From: Campylobacter pinnipediorum subsp. pinnipediorum
GTDB taxonomy: Bacteria > Campylobacterota > Campylobacteria > Campylobacterales > Campylobacteraceae
Direction: 5' to 3'
DNA: 64,000 bases
Assembly: GCF_002021925.1 (NCBI RefSeq)
Contig: NZ_CP012546.1
Coordinates: 1,674,001 to 1,738,000 of the forward strand
A program made the translations under genes and the position numbers. The notes beneath the pieces were generated by a model. The model did no database searches, was not told where the DNA came from, and worked only from the letters and a program-made list of their open reading frames with translations. This document shows, in pieces, positions 54,550 through 63,916 of this stretch. Within the stretch, counting starts at the first letter, position 1, and the number at the start of each line of letters is the position of its first letter.

Positions 54550-56979
54550 TTAAAGAGAATCGGAAGGTTGAGGCTTACCTAGCAAGAAGCCTTGAGCAAG
54601 AGGTATTTTAAATTTCTTAATTTGTTCTAAAATTTCTTCAGAGCTAACATACTCTGCAACAACATTATATCCTTGTTTTGAAGCAAAATTTAATATAGTT
54701 TCGACCAAATACTGGGAATTTTTATCATAAGGTAATTTTTTGATAATCGAACCATCTATTTTAATATTATCAATATCAAGTTCTAAAATTCGATAATAGT
54801 TTGAATATCCTGAGCCAAAATCATCAATAGAAATTTGAGACCCATGGCCTTTTATGTGCTTGATAAATGAATTTACTATACCATAATCACTAACCTCTTC
54901 ACTTTCTAATATCTCAAAACAAATACGACTAGGATCAGAACACAGTTCTAATTTTTCTTCTAAAAACTCACGAACAGAACTATCTATGATATCTATTCCG
55001 GAAAGATTTACAGAAAACATATAATCAGGATATTTTTCTACAAGCAAAAAGGCACGACTTATAACTTTTTTAGTTATCTGAGTATAAAGCTGCGCTTGCA
55101 TTGCAATTTCCAAAAATTCTCCAGGATATCTTATCTTTCCATTTTCATCAACAATACGAACTAAAATTTCATAATATGTCGCTTTTTCGCCTATTTTTGA
55201 TACATCATAAATACCCTGACACTCAACAACTACAGTATCATTTTCAAGAGCATACTCTATAAGTTGAGTTATATTTTGATTTTTATAATACCTTAATTCT
55301 ATTGCATCATTTTCTTTATAGGTATATATATCTACAGCCTCTTTTCTTGCTTCCTGATTGGCAAGAATTGCTTGCATAAGTCTATTTGTTTGTTCTGTAT
55401 CATTTAAGGAGCTTACTCCTATCACAATCTTTACACCAGGTAAATTTTCTATCTTATTACCAACCTTAACCTCTATAGTATTAAAGCTAAAATAATCCTG
55501 TATATAACCTATATCTTTATCTATATCATCTCCAATATACCACATAAAAAACTCATCATCTTGAAACCTAAAAAGTTCACCTTTAATCTCAGAAGTATCA
55601 ACACAAAGCTTAAGTGTATTTGCAAAAGCTTTTAACATTGCTTCAGTTGTATTTGTTTGATAAAAAAAGCGTAAATTATCAAAATTTTTAATATTTATAC
55701 TAACAACAATACCATCTTTCTTCTCTTCAAGTCTTTCTGTCATCGCAAAATAATTTCCAAAACCAGTGAGTTTGTCTATACCTGATTGCACTTTTAGTTG
55801 TTCATTTTTTAATTCAAGCTCATAGACCATACGAGTTTCTTTTGTTCTATCCATTTTCAAGCCTATAAAACCAGAAAGTTTATTTTCATATACAAAAGGT
55901 AAAAATTTTACTTTTTCGTGTATGTATCGACCACTTTTAGTTTTACTTACAAGTTCATTAGCATCCCACTCCTCAAGGTTCATAATACTACTTCTAATAT
56001 TCTCATAAAATTCATCACCATGCAATGAAGATTTTAGTATGCTCGGATTTTTGCCTATAATCTCACCTGATTTATATCCACTTGATCTTTCAAACTCTTT
56101 ATTTACATAAGTTATTTTATTTGAAATATCTGTAAAAATAACCGAACCAAAACTATTATCAACAGCCGTTTTAACCATAGCCAATTCTTTTAAAACCTTA
56201 AAATATGACAAACTTTGAAGAGCAATAAAAAACAAAACGAAACAAAATATAGAAAAAGATAAAAGCATAAAAATTTGCAATAAATCAAGAATGCGAGCAT
56301 ATTGATGATCATAAGCTATAAGTATATTGTCTAGATAACTAGATAAATTTAATATAACATTTTGTTGATGAAGTTCTTTTAGTAATTTTAATGAAAAAAG
56401 TATCATTTGTGTTTTTTGCACAATATCTTTATAATATTTTGTATTTATATCGATATCATTTTTTAAGTTGATTATATCTTGTTCGATCCTCTTAATAGAA
56501 CGAGTATTAGAAAAATTAACATATTTTAATTTCAAAAATAAAGGTTCGAATTTTTTAAACTCAGAATTTTTATCAAGCATATATTCACACTCAAATAAAA
56601 AAGAGACGATGCTTGAATTTACATAGTTTAATCTATCTAGCAACTGAAGCTTTTTTAAATATATATTTTGTATAATAGCTATATCATTCTCATTACCATA
56701 TATGTCTGACAAAACAGAAAAGCTATCTACATTTTTTAATTGATCAAGATTGGTTTTAAAATCAGCAAAAATTGTATTAATTTCATCATAATTTGTATTT
56801 ACTAGGCTATTTTTAAAATAAGCATCTATTTCTTTATTTAAGAGCCTTAAGTTCATTATTGCATTTCGCCAAATGCTGTTATTTTCAGTTGCTTTACTTA
56901 ATTTAAAAACAAAAAACGAAGAAATACCAAAAAATACAATAAAAACAAATAATAAAAATCTAATTTTTTGTGTATTCAT
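54550..56979 (-). CDS. PAS/degenerate-GGDEF/EAL membrane protein next to the adhesin
   Basis: The 809-residue protein has a span at about 7-28, a helical periplasmic region, and a second span at about 236-262. PAS is at about 267-370, a GGDEF-like domain at about 395-545 (motif degenerate, FQDDEF), and an EAL-like domain at about 560-805. The EAL motif reads YEILVR, and VNLSG, CFEILESEE, SIDDFGSGYSN, KIDGSIIK and AQGFLLG are kept. It may be a phosphodiesterase or a c-di-GMP receptor. No HAMP domain was seen, so it is not a simple LapD. It overlaps the peroxidase gene by 4 bases. Confidence 0.86.
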   Translation of the reverse strand: MNTQKIRFLLFVFIVFFGISSFFVFKLSKATENNSIWRNAIMNLRLLNKEIDAYFKNSLVNTNYDEINTIFADFKTNLDQLKNVDSFSVLSDIYGNENDIAIIQNIYLKKLQLLDRLNYVNSSIVSFLFECEYMLDKNSEFKKFEPLFLKLKYVNFSNTRSIKRIEQDIINLKNDIDINTKYYKDIVQKTQMILFSLKLLKELHQQNVILNLSSYLDNILIAYDHQYARILDLLQIFMLLSFSIFCFVLFFIALQSLSYFKVLKELAMVKTAVDNSFGSVIFTDISNKITYVNKEFERSSGYKSGEIIGKNPSILKSSLHGDEFYENIRSSIMNLEEWDANELVSKTKSGRYIHEKVKFLPFVYENKLSGFIGLKMDRTKETRMVYELELKNEQLKVQSGIDKLTGFGNYFAMTERLEEKKDGIVVSINIKNFDNLRFFYQTNTTEAMLKAFANTLKLCVDTSEIKGELFRFQDDEFFMWYIGDDIDKDIGYIQDYFSFNTIEVKVGNKIENLPGVKIVIGVSSLNDTEQTNRLMQAILANQEARKEAVDIYTYKENDAIELRYYKNQNITQLIEYALENDTVVVECQGIYDVSKIGEKATYYEILVRIVDENGKIRYPGEFLEIAMQAQLYTQITKKVISRAFLLVEKYPDYMFSVNLSGIDIIDSSVREFLEEKLELCSDPSRICFEILESEEVSDYGIVNSFIKHIKGHGSQISIDDFGSGYSNYYRILELDIDNIKIDGSIIKKLPYDKNSQYLVETILNFASKQGYNVVAEYVSSEEILEQIKKFKIPLAQGFLLGKPQPSDSL

Positions 56980-57854
56980 TTAAGTATCCTTGGATATTCT
57001 CCATTTAACGATAATAAAAACTTATAAAGCAAATCAACATCTTTTTTATCAATGTTGTGTGTGGATTGTAAATTAACAATATGAGTTATTGCATCTTTTA
57101 AATATAAGATAGATCCATCTGACATATATGGTGCTGTTCTGGCTATATTTCTTAAAGAAGGGACTTTATATATTTGTTCTTTAAATATTCTTGAACTATC
57201 CATATTACTAAAAATTTCTTCATAAGCTCCTATATTTTGCATTAAATTACCGCCTAGATTAATTCCATTATGGCATGCAACACAACCTATATTTTTAAAA
57301 AGCTCAAAGCCTATTTTTTCTTCTTCACTTAAAGCATTAGAATCTCCCATCAAAAATCTATCAAATGGAGAATTTACAGACAAAACTGCTCTTTCAAACT
57401 CAACCAAGACATCAACTATATTTTCAAATGTAACACCATCTTTATATATTTTTAAAAAGGCTATCCTGTATTCATTTACATTGGAAATTTTTGTTATAAT
57501 CTCATTTTTATCAACTCCAAGCTCATGCCTAGAAGTCACTGACTTTAAAACTTGATCATATATATTTCTATGGTCTCCATTCCTAAAAAATATATAATTT
57601 AAAGCTGCGTTTAGTATACTAGGTGGATTTATTTTATTATTTTGTAAATTAGTTCTTATAGTACCGCTAAAGTCCCAGTATAAATTATGACAAGTTTCAC
57701 ATGATTTATTTTCGTTGGCGCCCAAACGATTGTCAAAAAATATCTTTTTTCCTAAATTTGCTTTAGCTTCGTTATACAAAATTCCAAGCGAGGGAGCAAA
57801 TATATCTGCATGTAATAAACCAACAAAAAAGAATAAAACCAAAATCTTTTTCAT
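56976..57854 (-). CDS. Di-haem cytochrome c peroxidase (CCP/MauG family)
   Basis: I choose ATG 57854 (MKKILVLFFF, preceded by GGAG) rather than an upstream frame start at 57890, because it gives a clean signal peptide ending LLHA. The 292-residue periplasmic protein has two haem sites, CETCH and CVACH. It is shorter than typical 320-340 residue peroxidases. Family enzymes reduce hydrogen peroxide with cytochrome electrons, and MauG-like members oxidise proteins. It is co-transcribed with the EAL protein. Confidence 0.87.
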   Translation of the reverse strand: MKKILVLFFFVGLLHADIFAPSLGILYNEAKANLGKKIFFDNRLGANENKSCETCHNLYWDFSGTIRTNLQNNKINPPSILNAALNYIFFRNGDHRNIYDQVLKSVTSRHELGVDKNEIITKISNVNEYRIAFLKIYKDGVTFENIVDVLVEFERAVLSVNSPFDRFLMGDSNALSEEEKIGFELFKNIGCVACHNGINLGGNLMQNIGAYEEIFSNMDSSRIFKEQIYKVPSLRNIARTAPYMSDGSILYLKDAITHIVNLQSTHNIDKKDVDLLYKFLLSLNGEYPRILK

Positions 57855-57890
57855 AATATCTCCATAAAGCTTAAGGCCTAAATTATACAA

Positions 57891-58613
57891 TTAAAACACA
57901 AAAAGAGTTATTAAGCTTTCTATCTTTTCGGAAAATTTATCGTTTTTTGAGTCATTTAAAATATCTAAAACTAAATTTCTATTGTAATTTGCATTATTAA
58001 TATCCAAATGCCAACATATATTTTCAAACGCCTCATCTTTTGAACGCATTACATTTCTGCTCTCTCCAAAAATTATTTTTTTAAATTTTATATTATGCTC
58101 TATAAGCCATTTTTCAAGCCTAGATGATGAGTTAAAAGCAAAAGGTTTAACGCCAAATCTTTCAAAAAATGGCTCTAAGAGGGTTGATTTTCTTGGTCTT
58201 GAAAAGTTCAAATATATCCTAGTATCGGCGATATCGCTAAATTTTTGAAAATCATCATTTTCACCGATAGCCGGACTCATCGTGCTTATAGCGATATCAT
58301 AATGTTTATTTGGCTTAAAATCGCTCCAAGAAGAACATATCGTATCAACATTTTTTATATTATGAGTATTTGCATCTTCTTTTAGTATCTCAAGCATATT
58401 TAAAGAGCTGTCTACTCCTGTTATGTGTTTGCAAATTTTAGCTAGATAAAGTGTCCAAATACCGGTACCACACCCTATATCCAATACATCTTTATCTTTA
58501 AAATCAACACCAAAATCTTGCAGATTTAAAAATATAGCCTCATTAAAAATTTCCAATTCTGGTTTATAGCGAGGGTATTTGCTTGATTTTTTATCCCAAA
58601 GTTTATCTTTCAA
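57891..58613 (-). CDS. Class I SAM-dependent methyltransferase
   Basis: The 240-residue protein has motif I VLDIGCGTGIWTLYLA and the acidic GVDSSLNML at strand 2. The ISTMSPAIGENDDF stretch (motif IV position) and SRPRKSTLLEPF follow. It lies 10 bases after a Fur-like gene and 36 before the peroxidase start. The substrate is not recognisable. Confidence 0.82.
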   Translation of the reverse strand: MKDKLWDKKSSKYPRYKPELEIFNEAIFLNLQDFGVDFKDKDVLDIGCGTGIWTLYLAKICKHITGVDSSLNMLEILKEDANTHNIKNVDTICSSWSDFKPNKHYDIAISTMSPAIGENDDFQKFSDIADTRIYLNFSRPRKSTLLEPFFERFGVKPFAFNSSSRLEKWLIEHNIKFKKIIFGESRNVMRSKDEAFENICWHLDINNANYNRNLVLDILNDSKNDKFSEKIESLITLFVF

Positions 58614-58623
58614 ATTAAAATCC

Positions 58624-58977
58624 TTATGAACATGAATTGCAAATTCCCTTTATAACAGCACTTTTTATACTTTTTGCACCAGATATATTTGGAATTTCTA
58701 TATTTGTTATTTTATGACAGATATCACAGACAAAATAAGCCTTTGCTTCACTACCAAGCTCATAAAATGCCTTTCTGTCATGTTCGCTTTTTATTACAAG
58801 TGAATGCTTTTCAAAAAGCTCAAGACTTCTATACACAGTTGTTTTATTTACTTTTAACTTTGATAAAATTTCATCATAAGCTATAGGATGTGCGCTTTTG
58901 CTTAAAATATCAAGTATCTGAAGTCTAAGTGGAGTAATTCTAATGTTAGTTTTTTTTAAAATATCTAATACTTCCAT
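58624..58977 (-). CDS. Fur-family regulator lacking the His cluster
   Basis: The 117-residue winged-helix protein has NIRITPLRLQILDILSK and KVNKTTVYRSLELFEKHSL as in Fur/Zur/PerR. The two CxxC zinc motifs are present (CDIC, CNSC). The usual HHDH-type sensory histidines before the first CxxC are absent (it reads AKAYFVCDIC), and the C-terminus is short. It may sense another signal or act as a zinc-structural repressor. It is the first gene of a leftward group with methyltransferase, peroxidase, EAL protein and adhesin. Confidence 0.85.
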   Translation of the reverse strand: MEVLDILKKTNIRITPLRLQILDILSKSAHPIAYDEILSKLKVNKTTVYRSLELFEKHSLVIKSEHDRKAFYELGSEAKAYFVCDICHKITNIEIPNISGAKSIKSAVIKGICNSCS

Positions 58978-59093
58978 GTGTAAAATGATAGCCTGAAAAA
59001 GCTAAAAAATATATTATTTTAGATTTTATGATATTAAAAGCAATAATATACTAATATTTTCGCCAATTTTAAATCTAAATTTAAAGGAAAAAT

Positions 59094-59612
59094 ATGGATA
59101 TTTCAAAAATAAAAGTTGGTTCAAATCCTGATAAAATAAATGCCGTGATAGAAATCCCTTATGGTTCAAACATAAAATACGAAATAGACAAAGAAAGCGG
59201 AGCTGTTGTAGTAGATAGAGTGCTTTACTCAGCTATGTTCTATCCTGCAAACTATGGCTTTGTTCCAAACACACTAGCTGCTGATGGCGACCCTGCTGAT
59301 ATATTAGTTTTAAATGAATACCCGCTACAAGCTGGTAGCGTTATACCGTGCCGTTTAATAGGTGTTTTAGTTATGGAAGATGAAGCTGGTATGGATGAAA
59401 AATTGCTTGCCGTTCCTGTAAGTAAAATAGACCCTAGATATGACAATATAAAAAGCTATGAAAACTTACCAAAAGCTAGTTTGGATAAGATCAAAAATTT
59501 CTTTGAAACCTACAAAATGCTTGAGCCAAACAAATGGGTAAAAGTTAAAGAATTTAAAGATGCTAAAACAGCGCAAGATATACTTCAAAACGCCATAAAC
59601 GCTTACAAATAA
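59094..59612 (+). CDS. ppa: Inorganic pyrophosphatase
   Basis: This is a 172-residue family I pyrophosphatase. The signature DGDPADILVL holds the metal-binding Asp residues. NAVIEIPYGSNIKYE and MFYPANYGFVPNTLA are also conserved. It is divergent from the Fur-like gene and followed by a strong terminator. Confidence 0.97.
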   Translation: MDISKIKVGSNPDKINAVIEIPYGSNIKYEIDKESGAVVVDRVLYSAMFYPANYGFVPNTLAADGDPADILVLNEYPLQAGSVIPCRLIGVLVMEDEAGMDEKLLAVPVSKIDPRYDNIKSYENLPKASLDKIKNFFETYKMLEPNKWVKVKEFKDAKTAQDILQNAINAYK

Positions 59613-59617
59613 TAATC

Positions 59618-59650
59618 AAAAACGCACTTGTTTTAGTGCGTTTTATTTTA
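59618..59650 (+). terminator. Terminator between ppa and the hydrolase gene
   Basis: An 11-bp stem (AAAACGCACT plus one, AGTGCGTTTT) with a short loop is followed by ATTTTA. The symmetric A/T flanks allow it to serve the convergent gene as well. Confidence 0.85.
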
Positions 59651-60158
59651 TTAAATTTGATATCTCTTTAAACTTTGGATGTTTTGAATCCTTTAAAATT
59701 TCAAACAATACACTTTGCACGCTACTTATCTCAACACCAAGTGTTCTTATATGGCTTATAGCTGTTTTTTTGTCTTTTTTTGACCTAGATGATGTGCAAG
59801 TATCTACCAAAATAACCTTTTTACCAAGACTTAGCAAATCTTTTATGGTTTGCAAGACACAGATATGAGTCTCTATCCCAAAGACTATAAACTCATCAAA
59901 TTTCATACATTCTTGTTTGATTTTTTCATTTTTTATACAAGAAAACTCTATCTTTTCAAAGGTTGGATTTTTCAAAAACTCACTAAATTTTTCACTAGTT
60001 TTGCCAAGACCTTTTGGGTATTGTTCTGTTGTGATTAGATTTACATCCAAAATCTCAAGACCTTTTAACAAAAGCATAGTTTCATCTATCAACTTGTCTG
60101 AATTATACATAACATTAAGCAAACTATCTTGCATATCTATCATAATAGCTGTCTTCAT
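59643..60158 (-). CDS. Isochorismatase-family cysteine hydrolase
   Basis: The 171-residue cytoplasmic hydrolase has the triad Asp in MIDMQDSL and the nucleophile Cys in FGIETHICVLQT, with the cis-peptide GIETH before it. A Lys in the EKIEFSCIKNEK area probably completes the triad. It belongs to the YcaC/isochorismatase group, and the substrate is not readable. It converges with ppa. Confidence 0.82.
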   Translation of the reverse strand: MKTAIMIDMQDSLLNVMYNSDKLIDETMLLLKGLEILDVNLITTEQYPKGLGKTSEKFSEFLKNPTFEKIEFSCIKNEKIKQECMKFDEFIVFGIETHICVLQTIKDLLSLGKKVILVDTCTSSRSKKDKKTAISHIRTLGVEISSVQSVLFEILKDSKHPKFKEISNLIK

Positions 60159-60276
60159 AAACTCACCTTTAATTTTTATTTGATAAAAAAGTCTATTTGA
60201 ATTTTACATTTTTATTTTTAAGAAAAATTAAAACTTTTATTGGTAGTATTGGGGAAATAATTTTTGAAGGTTTGAT

Positions 60277-60429
60277 GTGTTAAAAGTATTTTTTACAATT
60301 ACGATTGGCTTATGTTTTGCCTACGCATACAATAATGGCTCCATAGATATGCACGGCGGCAAAGAGCAAAAATATGGTGGTTTTTCTACTAATCAAAAAA
60401 TGGATATAAATAAAACTATACAAAGATAA
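60277..60429 (+). CDS. Small exported peptide, 50 residues
   Basis: The start is GTG 60277-60279 with GAAGG 6 bases upstream. The peptide begins VLKVFFTITIGLCFAYAYNN, a short signal peptide likely cleaved after AYA or nearby. A Gly/Lys-rich mature part of about 30 residues follows (SIDMHGGKEQKYGGFS). The frame has the right start context and ends 51 bases before the next gene. I do not know a family. It resembles small secreted proteins that ORF finders miss. Confidence 0.55.
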   Translation: MLKVFFTITIGLCFAYAYNNGSIDMHGGKEQKYGGFSTNQKMDINKTIQR

Positions 60430-60440
60430 ATTGTTTGTGA

Positions 60441-60446
60441 TATAAT
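60441..60446 (+). promoter_or_regulatory. Extended -10 box before the 144-residue gene
   Basis: The sequence TGATATAAT is an exact TG-n-TATAAT, 34 bases before the ATG at 60480. Confidence 0.7.
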
Positions 60447-60479
60447 CGATACTTTAAAGTGTAAGGAAAATTATAAAAT

Positions 60480-60914
60480 ATGCAATTAAATTTTAAATTA
60501 AACTGTTTGTTGGCATTTCGCGAATTTTTAGTTTATCACCATAAATCACTAGAGTTTAGAGCCAAAGTCTTTGCAGCAATAATAGGCTCTAAATTTGATC
60601 CTAGCGAAGATGATTTTGTAATGCTTTATGATATTGCTAATGAGATTTATTCAAACGATGAAACAAGAAAAACATTTTTGGTTAAAGCCACAAAAGAGTA
60701 TGTAGCGAAGATAAAAACCAAAGATAGACTTACACTAGACTCACTTTTAATAAGTATAGACAGAGATTTAAAAACACACAAAAGATATGCAAAAAAAATA
60801 GACTTTGCACACCTAAGAAGACTTATGAGTGGGTGTGAACATGAAATGCTTATACAGCAAAGAGTTTATGAATTTCTTATAAGTGAAGTTAAAAGGTATT
60901 TACATATTATTTAG
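60480..60914 (+). CDS. Hypothetical helical protein, 144 residues
   Basis: I do not recognise a family. The protein is soluble, predicted all-helical and basic in its C-terminal half, with one Cys pattern SGCEHEM. It has a clear extended -10 promoter and AAGGA ribosome site, so it is likely real. Neighbours give no functional clue. Confidence 0.65.
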   Translation: MQLNFKLNCLLAFREFLVYHHKSLEFRAKVFAAIIGSKFDPSEDDFVMLYDIANEIYSNDETRKTFLVKATKEYVAKIKTKDRLTLDSLLISIDRDLKTHKRYAKKIDFAHLRRLMSGCEHEMLIQQRVYEFLISEVKRYLHII

Positions 60915-61042
60915 TTTTTATAGCTAAGCGCTAGTTAAATAAAAATACAGAACTTACAAAATATAATTTTAATATAAGTTATCAAGCACTAAAGCATATT
61001 AAAATATAATTATGATTTTTAAAATTTAAATATTTAAATACA

Positions 61043-61064
61043 AACCACCGAATAATCGGTGGTT
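61043..61064 (-). terminator. Terminator after the autotransporter gene
   Basis: A 9-bp GC-rich stem (AACCACCGA/TCGGTGGTT) with a 4-base loop is followed on the minus strand by TGTATTTAAATATTT. It lies 15 bases after the stop. Confidence 0.85.
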
Positions 61065-61078
61065 GTGGATTGTTTATC

Positions 61079-63916
61079 TTAGAACTTATATTTAAGTCCT
61101 ATTGTTCCATCAAAGTATTGTTGTTTTGATTTAGCTTTTACACCAAAGTTAACGTTTGTAGATAAAGCATCTGTTAGTTTTAATTCTGCACCTGTTTTAA
61201 GTGTAACAAATCTTCCTTTTTTATCATCTGCTTTTAGTTTGATATCTTTGTTTGAACCTATAAATCTAGCTACAGGATCTTTTACATCTTTGTATACTTC
61301 TGCTTCAAATCCTGGAGTTATGTATAGGTAGTTTCCATTGTCTACATATTTTCTAAACTCTAAACCTAGTTTAGCATTTAAAGATTTTGAAGTAACACCA
61401 TTAAATGATAATGGTAATTTTCCAGTTTCTTTGAAAGCTTTTGATTTAGAGTGAGAATAATCAAGTCCTACTAATGGTTTTACAAATAAGCTATCACTTA
61501 GATTCATTACATAACCATAATCAACTGCAAATGATGTATATGTAGTATCATATTTACCGTTTTGAGTTAATACATCACCATTGCTTTTTACATATCTATC
61601 AATTTTGTTTTTAGCTTTACCAAATGATACTCTTGTATCTATTTCGCTATTGTCCATATATGTTCTAGCATATAGACCAAATTGATAGTTGCTTGCTTTT
61701 GTGTTGATTAGGCTAGAATCAGATTTTGATTTAGCAAGAGTCATATATCCACCTACTATTGTGTTATCAAATGCTCTGTCATAACCTATACTAAAGCCAT
61801 GTAGTTCTGGATTAGAACTATCTTTTACTTTACCTTTTGCACCTATAACGTTTGCCCATATATTGTTATCATTGTTAAATCTATCTGTATATGATTTTAT
61901 TATAGATGATACACTATCACCATTATCAGCAAATTTATCATTGCTTAGTTTATTTATAGCAGATGCTAATGCTAAGTCTTCATTAAATGGATTGCTTAGT
62001 TTAGCAAGTCTTGTTTGTGTTGATAGTTGGCTACTGAAATTAACCATATCTAGATTAGATACTTTACCTATTTCATTTGTTGCTGATTGGATTGAGTCTT
62101 CGTTGGCTTTAAGAAAAGATAGTATATTTACTATATCCTGTGTTAGATAATTTGCTATGTTATCATTTAAGGTAGCCACGTCAGTCATACTTAAAATAAC
62201 ATCTTTACCCATGGATGACAAATAAACTCTAGGATCTTGCAAAAATGTCTTTGCTTTTAGATCGTATCTAGCTTGGATAGAAGCCAGTGCTATCTGTGCA
62301 TTCAAGGCTTTTTTTACAAGTTCTATCCCGCCAGCACCATTTACTAACACATCTATAGCATCTTTTATGGTGCCAGAACCATCATCATTCAATACTTTAT
62401 TATCTATATTTGTAGCTGTAAAATCTAACATTTTTTTAAGCTCACTATTGTTCTCAACAACTATGCCTGATTTTTTCAACAACCAAATAGCCTCTTTAAA
62501 TTTAGCTATTTGTGTCATTTCACTATCTGTTTTTTGTCTGCTTTCTAATGCGATTTTGGGATTAAAATTACCCATCTTTAACTCTAATAGCAAATGACTT
62601 GCTTTTTGTAAGTCATCGTATTGAGCTAAAATTTCCTCCGGTGTATATTTTATATGAATTTTTTTATCATTAATACCTTTCTTATTATATTCATCCACTT
62701 GTTGTTTTAATGTTTTATCGCCTTGTTTGATTAACCCAGCTTTTAACTCATAAATAGCTTCTTTTATCTTTAAAATCACACTTGGTTGCTCTTTCATAAA
62801 TGCATTACTTTGTAAATTATCATAAATCATACTTAAATTTACAGCTGCATCAAGAGCAAAAAGAGTTGTAGTATCAAATCTATCAATGTATTTTGTTTTT
62901 AAATCATTACTATTGTTAAGATTATCCACATCTTTGATCAACTTTTTAAGATTTTCTATGCTATCTGCGGTATTTATATCTGATATCGTTTTACCATTTG
63001 CAAGTTCAATACCTGCATTAGCTAACGATTTAACCAAAACTTTAGCTTCAGATATATACTTATCATCTGATAACTTATATAATTTTACCAAGTCATAATA
63101 AACCTGCATTAATTGTGATAAATTCTCAGCCTTAAGCTTATTTCCACCAGAATTACCGTTTGAACCTAAATGAAGTTTGGATCTTATCTGATCGCCAGTT
63201 ATCTTAAAAGAATTTGCCTTAATGCTTTCGTTCATGATTTTTAGATACTTTAAGACAATATCGGAATTTAGCCTATCATCAACGATATTTGAACCTATTG
63301 AATCAAATTTTGGTTGTTCCTTATAATCCTTTGATATAGCATATTTGGTTAGTTTTTCAAAGACCAACTGTTCTCTTTTTTGCAAGTCATTTGCTACATA
63401 TTCTTTTAATGATTTTAAAAGAGCTGTAATTTTTTCTTTGTTTGCAGCAGAAAAAACATTATCAAAACCATTCTTTTCAGGTGTGGTAGATGCAGTAGAT
63501 GGAACTAAATTTGCACTTTTACCGCCAACTGTTATGCTAACAGTTCCATGTTGCGTTATTGAAATTTCATCTCCATTTGGATTTTTTATATCTGTTTCAA
63601 CTGATATTAGTTTCTGTTTATCAGTTACTCCAGGATTGTCAGCTACATAAAAAGCACCTATACTTGATATGTCATAAATTAATTCTGTTATTTCTTTTGC
63701 GTTAGTTGCAGTATCTTCGCCATAAGCGGCAAACTTTGAGTAGTCTATCTGATAAAAATCATTTATGATTTTATCTACTTTTTTCCTATATATTTTGGCT
63801 TTATCTCTAAGATTTTCTGAATCTTTAAAATCACTTTTAAGATCAGCAAAAGCACCTTGTGTTAAAACTACAGCGATCAGAGTCGCACTAGTAATAATCG
63901 AAATGTTGAATTTTAT
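61079..63916 (-). CDS. Autotransporter with no standard start codon
   Basis: The frame is open without a stop from 63979 to 61079. From ATA 63916-63914 it reads (ATA)KFNISIITSATLIAV and on to LTQGAFA, an excellent signal peptide, giving about 945 residues. AAGGAG lies at 63922-63917, directly before. No ATG, GTG or TTG occurs in frame until a TTG at 63385, which would delete the signal. The helical passenger covers about 25-690. The C-terminal autotransporter barrel (about 690-945) has alternating strands such as TVNVGFSIGYD-like segments and ends in Phe (LKYKF). The gene is either silent, uses a rare start, or lost its ATG by a small deletion. Confidence 0.8.
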   Translation of the reverse strand: MKFNISIITSATLIAVVLTQGAFADLKSDFKDSENLRDKAKIYRKKVDKIINDFYQIDYSKFAAYGEDTATNAKEITELIYDISSIGAFYVADNPGVTDKQKLISVETDIKNPNGDEISITQHGTVSITVGGKSANLVPSTASTTPEKNGFDNVFSAANKEKITALLKSLKEYVANDLQKREQLVFEKLTKYAISKDYKEQPKFDSIGSNIVDDRLNSDIVLKYLKIMNESIKANSFKITGDQIRSKLHLGSNGNSGGNKLKAENLSQLMQVYYDLVKLYKLSDDKYISEAKVLVKSLANAGIELANGKTISDINTADSIENLKKLIKDVDNLNNSNDLKTKYIDRFDTTTLFALDAAVNLSMIYDNLQSNAFMKEQPSVILKIKEAIYELKAGLIKQGDKTLKQQVDEYNKKGINDKKIHIKYTPEEILAQYDDLQKASHLLLELKMGNFNPKIALESRQKTDSEMTQIAKFKEAIWLLKKSGIVVENNSELKKMLDFTATNIDNKVLNDDGSGTIKDAIDVLVNGAGGIELVKKALNAQIALASIQARYDLKAKTFLQDPRVYLSSMGKDVILSMTDVATLNDNIANYLTQDIVNILSFLKANEDSIQSATNEIGKVSNLDMVNFSSQLSTQTRLAKLSNPFNEDLALASAINKLSNDKFADNGDSVSSIIKSYTDRFNNDNNIWANVIGAKGKVKDSSNPELHGFSIGYDRAFDNTIVGGYMTLAKSKSDSSLINTKASNYQFGLYARTYMDNSEIDTRVSFGKAKNKIDRYVKSNGDVLTQNGKYDTTYTSFAVDYGYVMNLSDSLFVKPLVGLDYSHSKSKAFKETGKLPLSFNGVTSKSLNAKLGLEFRKYVDNGNYLYITPGFEAEVYKDVKDPVARFIGSNKDIKLKADDKKGRFVTLKTGAELKLTDALSTNVNFGVKAKSKQQYFDGTIGLKYKF

